A DNA stretch of 64,000 nucleotides from Cohnella laeviribosi DSM 21336 (GTDB taxonomy: Bacteria > Bacillota > Bacilli > Paenibacillales > Paenibacillaceae): the NCBI RefSeq assembly GCF_000378425.1, contig NZ_KB899829.1, positions 1 through 64,000 of the forward strand. The letters are read 5' to 3'. The notes under the pieces are model-generated. The model made no database searches. It was not told where the DNA came from and was given only the letters and a program-made list of their open reading frames with translations. Positions 7,545 through 19,113 of the stretch are shown piece after piece. The first letter of the stretch is position 1; each line of letters begins with the position of its first letter. The position numbers and the translations under genes were made by a program.

Positions 7545-8237
7545 TTATTTATGCAAGCCGCACTCGATCTTGTCGGTACCGGACCAGCGTCCCGCACGCG
7601 GGTCTTCGCCCGGCTTAACCGGACGCGTGCAATGTTCGCAGCCGATGCTGGGATAGCTTTGGTCGTGGAGCGGATTGTAAATCACATCGTGCTCGCGAAT
7701 GTAATTCCACACGTCGTCGGAAGTCCAGGCTGCAAGCGGATTGAATTTGACAAGACCGAATTTCGTGTCGTACTCCACCTTCTTCGCGTTGGCGCGGGTG
7801 GGAGCCTGATCGCGGCGAATGCCCGTAATCCATGCGTCATATTTATTCAGTATGCGCGTCAGGGGTTCAACCTTGCGCAGGTTGCAGCAGGCGTTCGGAT
7901 CCCGTTTCCACAGCTCGTCGCCATATTCGGAAGCCTGTTCCTCCGGCGTAAGCTTCGGCTTGACCTGGATGAATTCCAGCCCGTACCTTTGCGCCAGCCG
8001 ATCGCGCGTTTCATACGTTTCCTTGAAGTGAAAGTCGGTATCGAGATAGAAAATGTCCGTTTTCGGACTGATTTTCTGAAGCATGTCTACCAGCACGACA
8101 TCTTCGGCGCCGAAGCTGCAGGCGAAGGTGATGTTCGGAAACGTCTCGACGGCCCAGCGGATTACCGTTTCGGGCGAAGCGTTCTCGAATTCCTCCGCTT
8201 TTTCGCGGATCAGCGCTTCCTTTTCCAATAAATTCAT
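7545..8237 (-). CDS. cysH: assimilatory adenylyl-sulfate (APS/PAPS) reductase
   Basis: Reduces APS (and often PAPS) to sulfite with thioredoxin. The 230-residue protein has the PAPS-reductase fold with [10 protein letters not shown] (40-49) and the catalytic Cys226 in the C-terminal ECGLH. It has all four cysteines of the iron-sulfur type, Cys117-Cys118 (NACCNL) and Cys200/Cys203 (GCEHC), which is diagnostic of a [4Fe-4S] APS reductase rather than the enterobacterial PAPS-only type. This agrees with the lack of a cysC gene next to sat. A good sigma-A promoter lies 48 bases upstream; no S-box riboswitch is visible. Confidence 0.93.
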   Translation of the reverse strand: MNLLEKEALIREKAEEFENASPETVIRWAVETFPNITFACSFGAEDVVLVDMLQKISPKTDIFYLDTDFHFKETYETRDRLAQRYGLEFIQVKPKLTPEEQASEYGDELWKRDPNACCNLRKVEPLTRILNKYDAWITGIRRDQAPTRANAKKVEYDTKFGLVKFNPLAAWTSDDVWNYIREHDVIYNPLHDQSYPSIGCEHCTRPVKPGEDPRAGRWSGTDKIECGLHK

Positions 8238-8284
8238 CCGTTTAACCCCCTGCTGACAAGTAGGTACAAAATAAAGGCACTAAA

Positions 8285-8313
8285 ATTATACGTTATCTTA
8301 TCGGATTATTCAA
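8285..8313 (-). promoter_or_regulatory. cysH-sat promoter (sigma-A)
   Basis: Minus-strand -35 TTGAAT (8308-8313), 17-base spacer, perfect -10 TATAAT (8285-8290). The short leader leaves no room for a SAM riboswitch. Confidence 0.75.
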
Positions 8314-8327
8314 TGTAAAATTCGACC

Positions 8328-8369
8328 GAAAAACAAACAGCCTTCCCGCCGCAGTTCGGCGAGAAGGCT
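8328..8369 (-). terminator. rpsI-rplM operon terminator
   Basis: Thirteen-base stem with one wobble, AGCCTTCTCGCCG/CGGCGGGAAGGCT on the minus strand (8339-8369), followed by GTTTGTTTTT. Confidence 0.85.
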
Positions 8370-8381
8370 TGGACATGCGCA

Positions 8382-8774
8382 TTAACGTTTGGAGAATTGA
8401 GGCGCGCGGCGAGCCGCTTTGAGGCCGTATTTCTTCCGTTCTTTCATCCGCGGGTCGCGCGTCAGGAAGCCGGCTTTCTTCAACGTACCGCGCAGCTCCG
8501 GATCCGCTTTGAGCAGAGCGCGGGAAATGCCGTGGCGGATTGCGCCGGCTTGGCCGGAAATGCCGCCCCCGTGCGCCAGCACGAGAACATCGTATTTGCC
8601 GAGCGTTTCCGTCAGAGCCAGCGGCTGCTTAACGATCAGCTTCAGCGTTTCAAGACCGAAATAGTCGTCGATATCGCGTTTGTTAATCACGATGCGGCCT
8701 TCACCCGGTACGAGACGTACGCGCGCAACCGAATGTTTACGACGGCCTGTTCCAATATATTGCGCTTGAGCCAT
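8382..8774 (-). CDS. rpsI: 30S ribosomal protein uS9
   Basis: 130 aa, normal length. Small-subunit head protein whose basic C-terminal tail, ending in FSKR, reaches the P-site tRNA anticodon. It carries the family motif [15 protein letters not shown]-like stretch ([10 protein letters not shown]) and the basic [13 protein letters not shown] tail. It follows rplM by 20 bases and is co-transcribed with it, the standard pair; a terminator follows at once. Confidence 0.97.
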   Translation of the reverse strand: MAQAQYIGTGRRKHSVARVRLVPGEGRIVINKRDIDDYFGLETLKLIVKQPLALTETLGKYDVLVLAHGGGISGQAGAIRHGISRALLKADPELRGTLKKAGFLTRDPRMKERKKYGLKAARRAPQFSKR

Positions 8775-8794
8775 TGGTAGGTCCTCCCTTTCGA

Positions 8795-9232
8795 TTAACC
8801 GCGAAGTTCGTAAACTTCAGGTTGTTGAGCTTGGTGCGGGTGTTCCGCGCCTGCGTAGACTTTCAGCTTCGATTGAAGCTGGCGTCCGAGCTTGTTCTTC
8901 GGCAGCATGCCGTAAACGGCAAGCTCAATAAGCCGTTGCGGCTTGTTGGCGAGCATTTGGCCGGCGGTCGTCGTCTTCAGTCCGCCCGGGTATTGCGAGT
9001 GGGTGTAGTACTTCTTCTGCTGCAGCTTCTTGCCGGTCAGCACAACTTTCTCCGCGTTGATGATGATGACGAAATCGCCCGTATCCACGTGCGGAGTAAA
9101 TTCCGGTTTATGTTTGCCGCGAATGAGGGATGCGGCTTCGCTGGCAAGACGTCCGAGCGTTTTGCCTTCGGCGTCGATCACGTACCATTTGCGTTCGACT
9201 TCGTTCGGCTTCGCCATGTAAGTGGTGCGCAT
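8795..9232 (-). CDS. rplM: 50S ribosomal protein uL13
   Basis: 145 aa, early-assembly protein of the large subunit that binds 23S rRNA. Begins [16 protein letters not shown] and contains the family motifs TPHVDTGD and [11 protein letters not shown]. The ATG at 9232 has GGAGG seven bases upstream; a longer in-frame reading to 9277 is not supported. It heads the rplM-rpsI operon, with a sigma-A promoter and a structured leader of about 200 bases. Confidence 0.97.
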   Translation of the reverse strand: MRTTYMAKPNEVERKWYVIDAEGKTLGRLASEAASLIRGKHKPEFTPHVDTGDFVIIINAEKVVLTGKKLQQKKYYTHSQYPGGLKTTTAGQMLANKPQRLIELAVYGMLPKNKLGRQLQSKLKVYAGAEHPHQAQQPEVYELRG

Positions 9233-9239
9233 GTAACAT

Positions 9240-9430
9240 CCTCCTTCAAAAGAATGGCCTGTTCCGTTGTATGTCAACTGGCATATTCATTTCATTTCGT
9301 TATCCATTGTTAAAAAACACGCATACGAATCATCCGATTCTGCTTCGGGACAGAATTTCGGCGATTTCGCATGGAACTTGCATCTTCGGCATTCTTCAAC
9401 GGGGCCGTGGGAAGCCTGAAGAACACGCAA
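9240..9430 (-). ncRNA. possible L13 leader (ribosomal protein autoregulatory leader)
   Basis: The approximately 200-base untranslated region before rplM contains hairpins TTCTTCA/TGAAGAA (9392-9398 with 9417-9423) and ATTCTG/CAGAAT (9337-9356), then a run of T on the transcript (complement of 9312-9317). A leader upstream of rplM is known in Bacilli (Rfam L13_leader). I could not align it, so the identification is positional. Confidence 0.4.
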
Positions 9431-9435
9431 CTAAT

Positions 9436-9464
9436 ATCTTACATGAAAATGACCGGTTTCGCAA
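9436..9464 (-). promoter_or_regulatory. rplM-rpsI promoter (sigma-A)
   Basis: Minus-strand -35 TTGCGA (9459-9464), 17-base spacer, -10 TAAGAT (9436-9441). Confidence 0.6.
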
Positions 9465-9509
9465 GTTGAAATTTGCCGTTTACGGCTAAAATCGGCCGTT
9501 TCGCCTCGC

Positions 9510-10298
9510 TTATCCGTTCCATACAATTCCCCACTCCGCCGCATACTCGACCTGCCATAACACAAGCCCGTGCGGAGGTGCGGTCGGCCCGGCTTGGGTG
9601 CGGTCTTTCGCGGCCAGAATCCGGGCGATGTCGGACGGTTCCCGCTTCCCTTCTCCCACCTGCAGAAGCGTGCCCGCGATAATGCGCACCATATTATATA
9701 AAAAACCGTTCCCGGTCAAAAACAAATGCGCGGTGCCGCGACCTTCGCCTTTCTCCCCTTCGTTCTCCACCGTGAGCCGGGCGTCGTAAATCGTTCGGAC
9801 ATAATGCGGCTTGACCGGTCCGGGCGTGGCGAACGAGGTAAAATCGTGCTCCCCCAAAAGGTGCTTAAGCCCTTCGCGCATCGCGTCAAAACGAAGCGGA
9901 GCATGATGGTGAAGCGCATAATGCCGGGTGAAGACGTCGGGAAACCGGTCGCATCGGATCGTGTAGCGGTAGGTTTTGCGGATGGCATCGTGCCGGGAGT
10001 GGAATGCCGGCGGAACTTCGATGGCGTCGCGCACGACGATATCGTTCGGCAGACGGGCGTTGAGCGCAAGAGCCCACCGTTCGATCGGGATGCGCGATTC
10101 GGTCGGAAAGTTCACGACTTGCCCTCTGGCGTGGACGCCGGCGTCGGTCCGTCCCGAACCGGTAACGCGCGTCCGCTCGCCCGTCAGCTGTTCGATCGCT
10201 TCCTCGAGCTTGTCCTGGATCGTGTTGCCGCCAGGCTGGCTTTGATAGCCGTTGTATGCCGTTCCGTCATAACTTACGAGCAGGCAAACGTTCCTCAA
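9510..10298 (-). CDS. truA: tRNA pseudouridine(38-40) synthase TruA
   Basis: Converts uridines 38-40 of the tRNA anticodon arm to pseudouridine. With the chosen TTG start the protein has 262 aa, near the usual length. The catalytic aspartate is Asp52 in SGRTDAGVHA; RIIAGTLLQVGEG marks the C-terminal half. The start at 10298 was chosen because AAGGGGAG lies eight bases upstream and the protein then begins MRNVCLLVSYDGT; the open frame extends to 10415 but that would run through the rplQ terminator. In B. subtilis three ECF transporter genes separate rplQ and truA; here they are absent. Confidence 0.94.
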   Translation of the reverse strand: MRNVCLLVSYDGTAYNGYQSQPGGNTIQDKLEEAIEQLTGERTRVTGSGRTDAGVHARGQVVNFPTESRIPIERWALALNARLPNDIVVRDAIEVPPAFHSRHDAIRKTYRYTIRCDRFPDVFTRHYALHHHAPLRFDAMREGLKHLLGEHDFTSFATPGPVKPHYVRTIYDARLTVENEGEKGEGRGTAHLFLTGNGFLYNMVRIIAGTLLQVGEGKREPSDIARILAAKDRTQAGPTAPPHGLVLWQVEYAAEWGIVWNG

Positions 10299-10380
10299 CG
10301 CTTTCACTCCCCTTCGCGTCCTGCCGCCTCGCTGCCGAATGCCCGCCATCTTGCGGGCTGTCCGGCTGGGTTCAGGCCAC

Positions 10381-10420
10381 AAAAAAAGGATGATCCGAAC
10401 GCAGGTTCGGTCCATCCTTT
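10381..10420 (-). terminator. rplQ (alpha operon) terminator
   Basis: AAGGATG/CATCCTT stem with inner CCGAAC/GTTCGG, followed by seven T residues on the minus strand (complement of 10381-10387). It ends the long ribosomal protein cluster before truA. Confidence 0.88.
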
Positions 10421-10432
10421 CTTGCTCCGCTC

Positions 10433-10798
10433 TTACGCGCGGTCCACAAGCTCCAGGTAAACCATCGGAGCCGCATCGCCGCGACGGGGGCCCAGCTTCA
10501 GAATACGCGTATAACCGCCCGGACGTTCCTTGTAACGGGTTGCCAGATCGGAGAACAGTTTTTGGATGGCGTCTTGCTCGCCGTTCAGCGTCTCCCTGCG
10601 CACGAAAGCCGCCGCTTGGCGACGCGCGTGCAGATCGCCGCGTTTAGCCAGGGTGATGAGCTTCTCGGCGATCGAACGCACTTCCTTCGCTTTCGCTTCC
10701 GTCGTTTGGATGCGTTCATAAAGGAACAAGTCGGTTACCAGGTCGCGGAAGAGAGCCTTCCGGGAGCTGGAATCGCGACTCAGTTTTTGATATGCCAT
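10433..10798 (-). CDS. rplQ: 50S ribosomal protein bL17
   Basis: 121 aa, of the usual size. Large-subunit protein near the peptide exit tunnel, starting [16 protein letters not shown]. The open frame continues far upstream into rpoA territory in another frame, so the true start is the ATG at 10798, with GGAGGG just before it. It follows rpoA by 23 bases and ends the alpha operon; a strong terminator lies 12 bases beyond its stop. Confidence 0.97.
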   Translation of the reverse strand: MAYQKLSRDSSSRKALFRDLVTDLFLYERIQTTEAKAKEVRSIAEKLITLAKRGDLHARRQAAAFVRRETLNGEQDAIQKLFSDLATRYKERPGGYTRILKLGPRRGDAAPMVYLELVDRA

Positions 10799-10821
10799 CG
10801 GTCTTTCCCTCCTTGCTGTCT

Positions 10822-11772
10822 TTATTCTTCTACGCGAAGGCCGAGACCCAATTCTTCGAGCTTCTCCTGCACTTCCTCCAAAGACTTGCGGCCCAGGTTG
10901 CGGACCTTCATCATATCTTCCTCGGATTTGGTGATCAGCTCTTGAACCGTGTTGATGCCGGCCCGTTTGAGACAGTTGTAGGAGCGGACCGAAAGATCGA
11001 GCTCTTCGATCGTCATCTCGAGCACTTTCTCTTTCTTGTCTTCTTCCTTCTCCTTCATTGTCTCGGTGTCCTTGGCCTCGTCGGTTAACCCGACGAACAA
11101 CGACAAGTGATCCGTTAAGATCTTCGCGCCCAGACTGACCGCTTCTTCCGGTCGGATACTTCCGTCCGTCCATACTTCAAGCGTGAGCTTGTCGTAGTTG
11201 GTCACTTGGCCGACACGGGTATTCTCGACTTTATAGTTGACGCGGGTAATCGGCGTGTAGATCGAATCGACAGGAATGACCCCGATCGGCTGATCCTCTT
11301 TTTTATTGCGATCCGCCGGGACGTAACCGCGACCTTGCTTGGCGAAGATGCGCATATGAAGCCGCGCTCCGGACGCCAAAGTCGCGATATGCAAATCCGG
11401 ATTCAGGATTTCCACGTCGCTGTCCGCCCTGATATCTCCGGCCGTCACAACGCCTTCGCCTTCGGCATCAATCTCGAGCACTTTCTCCTCTTCCGAATGA
11501 ATCTTCAGCGACAGACGCTTCAGATTGAGGATAATTTCCGTAACATCCTCAATGACGCCCGGAACGGTGGAGAACTCGTGAAGAACGCCGTCAATCTGCA
11601 CCGATACAACGGCAGCGCCCGGCAGGGACGACAACAGAATGCGCCGGAGGGAGTTGCCCAACGTCATGCCGTAGCCGCGTTCCAGCGGCTCCACGACAAA
11701 ACGACCGTACCTTCTGTCTTCGTGTATCTCCACCGTCTCAATTTTCGGCTTTTCGATCACAATCACAACCAT
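10822..11772 (-). CDS. rpoA: DNA-directed RNA polymerase alpha subunit
   Basis: RNA polymerase assembly platform. The N-terminal domain (about 1-230) holds the dimerisation and beta/beta' contact surface with [18 protein letters not shown]; the C-terminal domain (about 250-316), with [13 protein letters not shown] and [12 protein letters not shown], binds UP elements and activators. The start is uncertain by a few codons: ATG at 11772 lies only three bases after GGAGG, whereas GTG at 11766 is nine bases away and would give an N terminus nearer to other Bacilli. A 160-base gap to rpsK holds no clear promoter or terminator. Confidence 0.97.
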   Translation of the reverse strand: MVVIVIEKPKIETVEIHEDRRYGRFVVEPLERGYGMTLGNSLRRILLSSLPGAAVVSVQIDGVLHEFSTVPGVIEDVTEIILNLKRLSLKIHSEEEKVLEIDAEGEGVVTAGDIRADSDVEILNPDLHIATLASGARLHMRIFAKQGRGYVPADRNKKEDQPIGVIPVDSIYTPITRVNYKVENTRVGQVTNYDKLTLEVWTDGSIRPEEAVSLGAKILTDHLSLFVGLTDEAKDTETMKEKEEDKKEKVLEMTIEELDLSVRSYNCLKRAGINTVQELITKSEEDMMKVRNLGRKSLEEVQEKLEELGLGLRVEE

Positions 11773-11932
11773 AACCCTCCTTCAAAACGTCGCGCTGCAT
11801 CGCTGACGTTGCCATTGTTTTGCCCCATCAAAGCTGCGATGTGTTCCGAAGGGCAAACCATGTAGTATGCCTAACCATTACAACCATTATTCACAAGTTG
11901 TTTTTGTTTGATACCACATTGCAACACGCGTA

Positions 11933-12331
11933 TTAAACGCGACGGCGTTTCGGAGGACGACATCCGTTGTGAGGAATCGGAGTGACGTCTTTGATCATGC
12001 TGACTTCAAGTCCGGCTGCTTGCAGCGAACGGATCGCCGCTTCGCGGCCGGCGCCGGGGCCCTTGACCATGACTTCAACAACACGCATGCCATGCTCCAT
12101 TGCAGCGCGAGCGGCGGCTTCCGCTGCCATTTGCGCGGCGAAAGGCGTGCTTTTGCGCGATCCCTTGAAGCCCATGTTGCCGGAGCTTGCCCAGGAAATA
12201 GCATTGCCGTGCGGGTCGGTAATCGTAACGATCGTGTTGTTGAAAGTCGAACGGATGTGGGCTACGCCCGATTCGATATTTTTCCGATCGCGGCGTTTGG
12301 TGCGGACCACTTTCTTGGCCTTTTGTGCCAT
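11933..12331 (-). CDS. rpsK: 30S ribosomal protein uS11
   Basis: 132 aa, normal length. Platform protein of the 30S subunit near the Shine-Dalgarno duplex and E site. Shows the conserved [16 protein letters not shown] and the C-terminal [18 protein letters not shown] signature. Follows rpsM by 18 bases in the alpha operon. Confidence 0.97.
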   Translation of the reverse strand: MAQKAKKVVRTKRRDRKNIESGVAHIRSTFNNTIVTITDPHGNAISWASSGNMGFKGSRKSTPFAAQMAAEAAARAAMEHGMRVVEVMVKGPGAGREAAIRSLQAAGLEVSMIKDVTPIPHNGCRPPKRRRV

Positions 12332-12349
12332 GTTGGTTATCCCCCCCTA

Positions 12350-12718
12350 TTATTTTTTCTTGTTCGCAACCGTACGGCGCGGACCTTTGCGCGTGCGGGC
12401 ATTGGTTTTGGTGCGTTGGCCGCGGACCGGAAGACCGCGACGGTGACGGATGCCGCGATAGCAGCCGATTTCGACGAGACGCTTGATGTTCAGCGCGATC
12501 TCGCGGCGCAGGTCGCCTTCTACCTTGTACGATTTGTCGATCGTCTCGCGCAGACGGGATACTTCATCTTCCGTCAGGTCGCGAACGCGGGTATCCGGGT
12601 TGATGCCGGCCGTCGCGAGAATCTTCTGGGAAGTCGTTTTGCCGATCCCGAAGATATACGTCAGGGCAATTTCCACGCGCTTGTCGCGGGGAAGGTCAAC
12701 ACCAGCAATACGTGCCAT
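12350..12718 (-). CDS. rpsM: 30S ribosomal protein uS13
   Basis: 122 aa. Head protein that bridges to the large subunit and contacts the P-site tRNA through its basic tail ([18 protein letters not shown]). The helix-turn motif [11 protein letters not shown] and the signature [11 protein letters not shown] are intact. It follows rpmJ by 19 bases. Confidence 0.97.
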   Translation of the reverse strand: MARIAGVDLPRDKRVEIALTYIFGIGKTTSQKILATAGINPDTRVRDLTEDEVSRLRETIDKSYKVEGDLRREIALNIKRLVEIGCYRGIRHRRGLPVRGQRTKTNARTRKGPRRTVANKKK

Positions 12719-12737
12719 GCGTAAGAAGCACCTCCTC

Positions 12738-12878
<141 letters not shown>

Positions 12879-12914
12879 TTATTCGATCGTCACGCGGATG
12901 GCAGACCGGACGAA

Positions 12915-13130
12915 TTATTTGCGGTAGGTGATACGGCCCCGCGTCAGATCATACGGCGACAGTTGAATCACCACTTTATCTCCCGTAAGGATACGGATAA
13001 AGTGCATCCGCAGTTTGCCGGAGACGTGCGCCAGAATCTGGTGTCCGTTCTCGAGCTCCACTCTGAACATTGCGTTCGGCAGCGGTTCGATGACCGTTCC
13101 TTCCACCTCAATGACGTCCTCTTTGGCCAC
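12915..13130 (-). CDS. infA: translation initiation factor IF-1
   Basis: OB-fold factor of 71 aa that blocks the ribosomal A site and assists IF-2 and IF-3. The sequence [13 protein letters not shown]...[15 protein letters not shown] is nearly invariant in the family. The start is GTG at 13130 with AAAGGAG seven bases upstream; an in-frame ATG at 13136 lies only one base after that site. The upstream KOW protein stop almost touches the start, so the two are translationally coupled. Confidence 0.96.
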   Translation of the reverse strand: MAKEDVIEVEGTVIEPLPNAMFRVELENGHQILAHVSGKLRMHFIRILTGDKVVIQLSPYDLTRGRITYRK

Positions 13131-13132
13131 CG

Positions 13133-13441
13133 TCATTCTCCTTTCTCTTCAGCATGCGCTTCAAGCTGTCGCTTTGCATTTACGATCGCAAAACGTAGCT
13201 TCCCGTTCGTGACGCGTCCGGTTTCGCGAAGGCTGCTTGCGACTTCTTCGCTTTTGATCCCGATCGGTTCGAGATGCAGCACGTTTTTGCGCTTCGGACG
13301 ATCGAACCGGCGACGATCGCCATCCGCTACGAAGGCGAACCGGTCTCCCTCGAGCGCGATGACGACCATGAGCTGATCTTCGTCTTTCCCGCGCCGGCTT
13401 CTCACGATGTCTCCGGGAGACAACCTTGCTTGTTCCGTCAT
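13133..13441 (-). CDS. KOW-domain RNA-binding protein (L14e/L6e/L27e-like)
   Basis: Basic 102-residue protein with an N-terminal KOW motif, [22 protein letters not shown] (about residues 7-28), of the kind seen in L14e/L27e ribosomal proteins and in a conserved Firmicutes protein encoded between map and infA. Function is not established; RNA or ribosome binding is inferred. Its stop codon overlaps the possible upstream infA ATG, giving tight coupling. It follows map by 10 bases. Confidence 0.85.
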   Translation of the reverse strand: MTEQARLSPGDIVRSRRGKDEDQLMVVIALEGDRFAFVADGDRRRFDRPKRKNVLHLEPIGIKSEEVASSLRETGRVTNGKLRFAIVNAKRQLEAHAEEKGE

Positions 13442-13451
13442 CGCGATTCAC

Positions 13452-14204
13452 CTAAGCTTCCGTTCGGGTCAAAATCTCATACCCGTCTTCGGTTACGGCA
13501 ATCGTATGCTCGAAATGCGCGCACAGGGAACCGTCCACGGTCACGACCGTCCAGTTGTCGGCCAACGTCTTCACGTAGCGTTCGCCCGCGTTGACCATCG
13601 GCTCGATGGCCAGCGTCATGCCGACCTTAAGCCTCGGCCCGCGGTCCGGGATGCCGTAGTTCGGGATTTGCGGCTCTTCGTGCAATTTCGTGCCGATGCC
13701 GTGTCCGACATATTCGCGAACGACCGAAAAACCGGCTTCCTCCACCACTTTCTGAATCCCGTGCGATACCGTGAACAGACGGACGTCCGGCTTGACAAGC
13801 GCAAGACCGGCGTACAGGGAAGCTTCGGTTACGTCGAGAAGCCGCTGCGCCTCCTCGCTGATCTTGCCGACGCCGTAGGTCCAGGCGGAGTCGCCGTGGT
13901 ATCCCCTAAACTGTGCGCCAATGTCGATGCTGATGATATCGCCCTCATTCAGCTTCCGCGGACCGGGGAACCCGTGGACGAGTTCCTCGTTGACGGAGGT
14001 GCAGATGCTGGCGGGAAAACCGTTATAGCCTTTAAAAGAAGGTACGGCACCCTGGCTTCGGATAAATTCTTCGGCCATCCGGTCCAATTCGGCGGTCGTA
14101 ATGCCCGGAACGAGCGCCTGCTTGAGCAGGCGATGGGTCTCGGCAACGATCCGTCCGGCTTCGCGCATCAAGCTCAATTCCGCTTCCGACTTGCATATAA
14201 TCAT
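13452..14204 (-). CDS. map: methionine aminopeptidase type I
   Basis: Removes the initiator methionine from nascent proteins. The 250-residue type Ia enzyme has the pita-bread fold; metal-ligand motifs are visible as [17 protein letters not shown] (two Asp), [12 protein letters not shown] (His) and AIEPMVN plus [11 protein letters not shown] (two Glu). His in ELVHGFPG helps substrate binding. It lies six bases after adk and ten before the KOW gene, the standard adk-map-infA order. Confidence 0.96.
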   Translation of the reverse strand: MIICKSEAELSLMREAGRIVAETHRLLKQALVPGITTAELDRMAEEFIRSQGAVPSFKGYNGFPASICTSVNEELVHGFPGPRKLNEGDIISIDIGAQFRGYHGDSAWTYGVGKISEEAQRLLDVTEASLYAGLALVKPDVRLFTVSHGIQKVVEEAGFSVVREYVGHGIGTKLHEEPQIPNYGIPDRGPRLKVGMTLAIEPMVNAGERYVKTLADNWTVVTVDGSLCAHFEHTIAVTEDGYEILTRTEA

Positions 14205-14210
14205 AATCGG

Positions 14211-16224
<2,014 letters not shown>

Positions 16225-16225
<1 letters not shown>

Positions 16226-16668
16226 TAGATCACCTCGGTTTTACCGCCGGCGGCCTGAATTTTTTCTACTGCAGATTTCGAAAACTTATGCGCTTTGACA
16301 GTCAGCTGCACGTTCAGTTCGCCGTTTGCCAGCACCTTGATGCCGTCTTTCGGGTTTTTGACGATCCCCTTTTCGATCAGCAGTTCAGGCGTAACTTCCG
16401 TGCCTGCTTCGAAGCCGCTCAGTTGATCCAAGTTCACGATCGCGAACTCCAGAGCGAAACGGTCGTTGTTGAAACCGCGCTTGGGAAGACGACGGTACAG
16501 CGGGTTTTGGCCACCCTCGAAGCCGGGACGAACGCCGCCACCGGAACGGGCATTTTGGCCTTTGTGGCCGCGGGTGGACGTTTTGCCCATTCCGCTGCCG
16601 ATGCCGCGACCGACGCGTTTGCGGCTGAACTTGGAGCCTTTCGCAGGAGAAAGTTCATGCAATTTCAT
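16225..16668 (-). CDS. rplO: 50S ribosomal protein uL15
   Basis: 147 aa. Late-assembly protein of the large subunit. The Gly/Arg-rich N terminus (residues 13-50, [15 protein letters not shown]) is characteristic. ATG at 16668 was preferred over an in-frame GTG four codons upstream, which lies inside the GGAGGTG site itself. One-base overlap with secY. Confidence 0.96.
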
Positions 16669-16722
16669 CGTTAGTCGCACCTCCTTGAGTGATTTGCGTT
16701 TGCTTTTGCTTTATCGTTTAAT

Positions 16723-16908
16723 TCAGCCGTTGATCTCTTGCACTTGGACCAAGTGGCTGACATGGTTGATCATGCCGCGGATCGCAGCGTTGTCTTCTTT
16801 GACAACCGATTGGTTCAGCTTGCGCAGACCGAGCGACTGCACCGTCCTGCGTTGGACTTCCGGACGGCCAATCAGGCTGCGAACGAGGGTGATCTGCAAC
16901 TTCGCCAT
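16723..16908 (-). CDS. rpmD: 50S ribosomal protein uL30
   Basis: 61 aa, begins [16 protein letters not shown], with [11 protein letters not shown] typical of the family. Small large-subunit protein, not essential for assembly in all bacteria. Follows rpsE by 12 bases. Confidence 0.95.
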   Translation of the reverse strand: MAKLQITLVRSLIGRPEVQRRTVQSLGLRKLNQSVVKEDNAAIRGMINHVSHLVQVQEING

Positions 16909-16920
16909 TGTGTCCCCTCC

Positions 16921-17424
16921 TTAACCTAACAGCTCTTCCACGGTTTTGCCGCGGAGCTTCGCCACGTCTTCGGCGCGTTTCAGTCGGGAGAGTCCTTCCA
17001 ACGTCGCATGAACCATGTTGATGGCGTTGGAAGAGCCCAACGATTTCGTCAAAATATCGCCGACTCCGGCCAGCTCAAGCACGGCGCGGACAGGTCCGCC
17101 CGCGATGACGCCCGTACCTTCGGATGCCGGTTTCAGCAGCACTTTGCCGGCGCCGAAATGACCAATGACGGAATGCGGAATCGTCTTTCCAACCAGCGGA
17201 ACGTAAATCAGGTTTTTCTTCGCGTCTTCCACGCCTTTGCGGATCGCATCCGGAACTTCGGACGCTTTGCCGATGCCAGCGCCGACCCATCCTTTGCCGT
17301 CGCCGACGACGACCAGCGCGCTGAAGCTGAAGCGGCGTCCGCCTTTGACGACTTTGGATACGCGGTTGATCTGGACCATTTTTTCAGTAAGTTCCAACGT
17401 ATTCGGATCTACACGCAAGTTCAT
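16921..17424 (-). CDS. rpsE: 30S ribosomal protein uS5
   Basis: 167 aa. Has the double-stranded RNA-binding-like N-terminal domain ([16 protein letters not shown]) and the S5 C-terminal fold. Contributes to decoding accuracy and helicase activity at the mRNA entry; mutations in the loop after VVKGGRRF give spectinomycin resistance. AAGGAGG precedes ATG. Follows rplR by 25 bases. Confidence 0.97.
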   Translation of the reverse strand: MNLRVDPNTLELTEKMVQINRVSKVVKGGRRFSFSALVVVGDGKGWVGAGIGKASEVPDAIRKGVEDAKKNLIYVPLVGKTIPHSVIGHFGAGKVLLKPASEGTGVIAGGPVRAVLELAGVGDILTKSLGSSNAINMVHATLEGLSRLKRAEDVAKLRGKTVEELLG

Positions 17425-17449
17425 TTACCCTCCTTATACCCGTAGTGAA

Positions 17450-17818
17450 TTAAAACTGAAGTCCGGCCTCGCGGGCTGCGTCGGCCAGCGCTTGGATACG
17501 TCCGTGATACAGGTAGCCGCCGCGGTCGAATACGACCCGTTCGTAACCTTTTTCCTTCGCGCGCTTGGCGATCAGTTCGCCGACTTTAGCCGCGGATTCG
17601 ACGTTGCCGCCGTTTTTGATTTGCGATGCCAGCTCCTTGTCGAGCGTCGACGCGGATGCGAGCGTAACGCCTTTGACGTCGTCGATCAGCTGAGCGTAAA
17701 TGTGCTTCGAGGAACGGAACACGGACAGGCGAGGACGTTCGGCTGTGCCGCTGATTTTTTTGCGAACGCGCAGATGCCGTTTCAGACGGGCTTTGTTTTT
17801 ATCGCCTTTGGTGATCAT
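17450..17818 (-). CDS. rplR: 50S ribosomal protein uL18
   Basis: 122 aa; 5S rRNA-binding protein of the central protuberance. Arg/Lys-rich N terminus ([16 protein letters not shown]) contacts 5S r[15 protein letters not shown] near the C terminus is the family signature. Lies 54 bases after rplF. Confidence 0.97.
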   Translation of the reverse strand: MITKGDKNKARLKRHLRVRKKISGTAERPRLSVFRSSKHIYAQLIDDVKGVTLASASTLDKELASQIKNGGNVESAAKVGELIAKRAKEKGYERVVFDRGGYLYHGRIQALADAAREAGLQF

Positions 17819-17872
17819 TTCCGGAGTTCACTCCTTTCACATTGCCTTATGCGGCCTTACGCCGCCGAGACC

Positions 17873-18415
17873 TTATTTCTTTTTGCCTGCTTTGCCTTCC
17901 TTGCGGATGATGCGCTCGTTCTCGTACTTGATGCCTTTGCCCTTGTACGGCTCGGGCTCGCGAACGGCGCGGATCTTCGCAGCCGTAGCGCCGACAAGCT
18001 CCTTGTCGATGCCTTTGACGATGATTTTGTTTTGGGCCGGCACTTCGAATTCGATGCCGTTTTCCGGCTCGAACTCAACCGGATGGGAGTAACCTACGTT
18101 CAGCACAAGCTTGTTGCCGGACTTGCTCGCGCGATAACCGACGCCCACCAGCTCAAGGCTCTTCGAGTAGCCTTCCGTAACACCGTTCACCATGTTCGCG
18201 ACGAGCGAACGGGTCGTACCGTGCAAGGAGCGGTGCAGCTTGTGATCGGAAGGACGTTCGATCGTGATGACGTTGCCGTCGACCGTTACCTTCATATCTT
18301 TATGCAAAACGCGGGACAAGGAACCTTTCGGCCCTTTGACTGTAATTTGGTTGTCTTCCAGGGTCACGTTCACGCCGTTAGGCACCTGGATCGGTTTGCG
18401 TCCGATACGGGACAT
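17873..18415 (-). CDS. rplF: 50S ribosomal protein uL6
   Basis: 180 aa with two related alpha/beta domains; sits near the sarcin-ricin loop and the factor-binding site. Begins [15 protein letters not shown] and ends in the signature [15 protein letters not shown]. Follows rpsH by 30 bases. Confidence 0.97.
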   Translation of the reverse strand: MSRIGRKPIQVPNGVNVTLEDNQITVKGPKGSLSRVLHKDMKVTVDGNVITIERPSDHKLHRSLHGTTRSLVANMVNGVTEGYSKSLELVGVGYRASKSGNKLVLNVGYSHPVEFEPENGIEFEVPAQNKIIVKGIDKELVGATAAKIRAVREPEPYKGKGIKYENERIIRKEGKAGKKK

Positions 18416-18445
18416 GGGGACACCTCCAATCGTTTGCGGGTTGTA

Positions 18446-18844
18446 TTACCAGACGTAGCAGAGAACTTCGCCGCCGGTTTTGAATTGACGGGCTTCCTTG
18501 TCGGTGACGATGCCTTTCGACGTCGAAATGATCGCGATTCCGAGGCCGCCCAGGACGCGCGGAATTTCGTTCGCTTTCGTGTATACGCGCAAACCGGGTT
18601 TGCTGATGCGCTTCAGGCCCGTAATGACGCGCTCGTTGTTCTGACCGTATTTCAGGAAAATACGGATCAGGCCTTGCTTGTTGTCTTCGATATATTCGGC
18701 ATCGCGAATAAAGCCTTCGCGCTTGAGGATCTCGGCAATCTGCTTTTTCACTTTGGACGCAGGAAGCTCGACCGTCTCGTGGCGAACCAGGTTCGCGTTA
18801 CGAATGCGCGTCAGCATATCGGCAATGGGGTCAGACATAACCAT
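18446..18844 (-). CDS. rpsH: 30S ribosomal protein uS8
   Basis: 132 aa. Binds 16S rRNA helix 21 in the platform and, in enterobacteria, represses the spc operon. Begins [19 protein letters not shown]-terminal signature [18 protein letters not shown] is eight bases before ATG. Follows rpsN by 30 bases. Confidence 0.97.
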   Translation of the reverse strand: MVMSDPIADMLTRIRNANLVRHETVELPASKVKKQIAEILKREGFIRDAEYIEDNKQGLIRIFLKYGQNNERVITGLKRISKPGLRVYTKANEIPRVLGGLGIAIISTSKGIVTDKEARQFKTGGEVLCYVW

Positions 18845-18874
18845 GAGGTAAACCTCCTTCCGTTACTAGGCTGA

Positions 18875-19060
18875 TTACCAGCTCGCTTTTTTAACGCCAG
18901 GAATCTGGCCTTTATACGCTAATTCGCGGAAACAAATCCGGCAAATTTTGAACTTACGCAGCACGGAATGCGGACGTCCGCAACGCTCGCACCGCGTGTA
19001 AGCACGGACTTTAAACTTCGGTGCGCGTTTTTGCTTGACTATCATCGACGTTTTTGCCAC
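18875..19060 (-). CDS. rpsN: 30S ribosomal protein uS14, zinc-binding type Z
   Basis: 61-residue C+ form with zinc ligands Cys24, Cys27, Cys40 and Cys43. Head protein required for late 30S assembly. Zinc-dependent forms are often replaced by a zinc-free paralogue under starvation; no such paralogue lies in this window. Follows rplE by 53 bases. Confidence 0.96.
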   Translation of the reverse strand: MAKTSMIVKQKRAPKFKVRAYTRCERCGRPHSVLRKFKICRICFRELAYKGQIPGVKKASW

Positions 19061-19113
19061 TTGCTTTCACACCTCCCGATGGGTCCCTTGGCATCATGGC
19101 CGGGTGGGCGACG

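Noticed and set aside
8238-8300. SAM (S-box) riboswitch before cysH
   Set aside because: The space between the -10 at 8285 and the start is only about 48 bases, too short for the aptamer.
10299-10415. N-terminal extension of truA to 10415
   Set aside because: It would run through the rplQ terminator; the TTG start at 10298 with AAGGGGAG is better.
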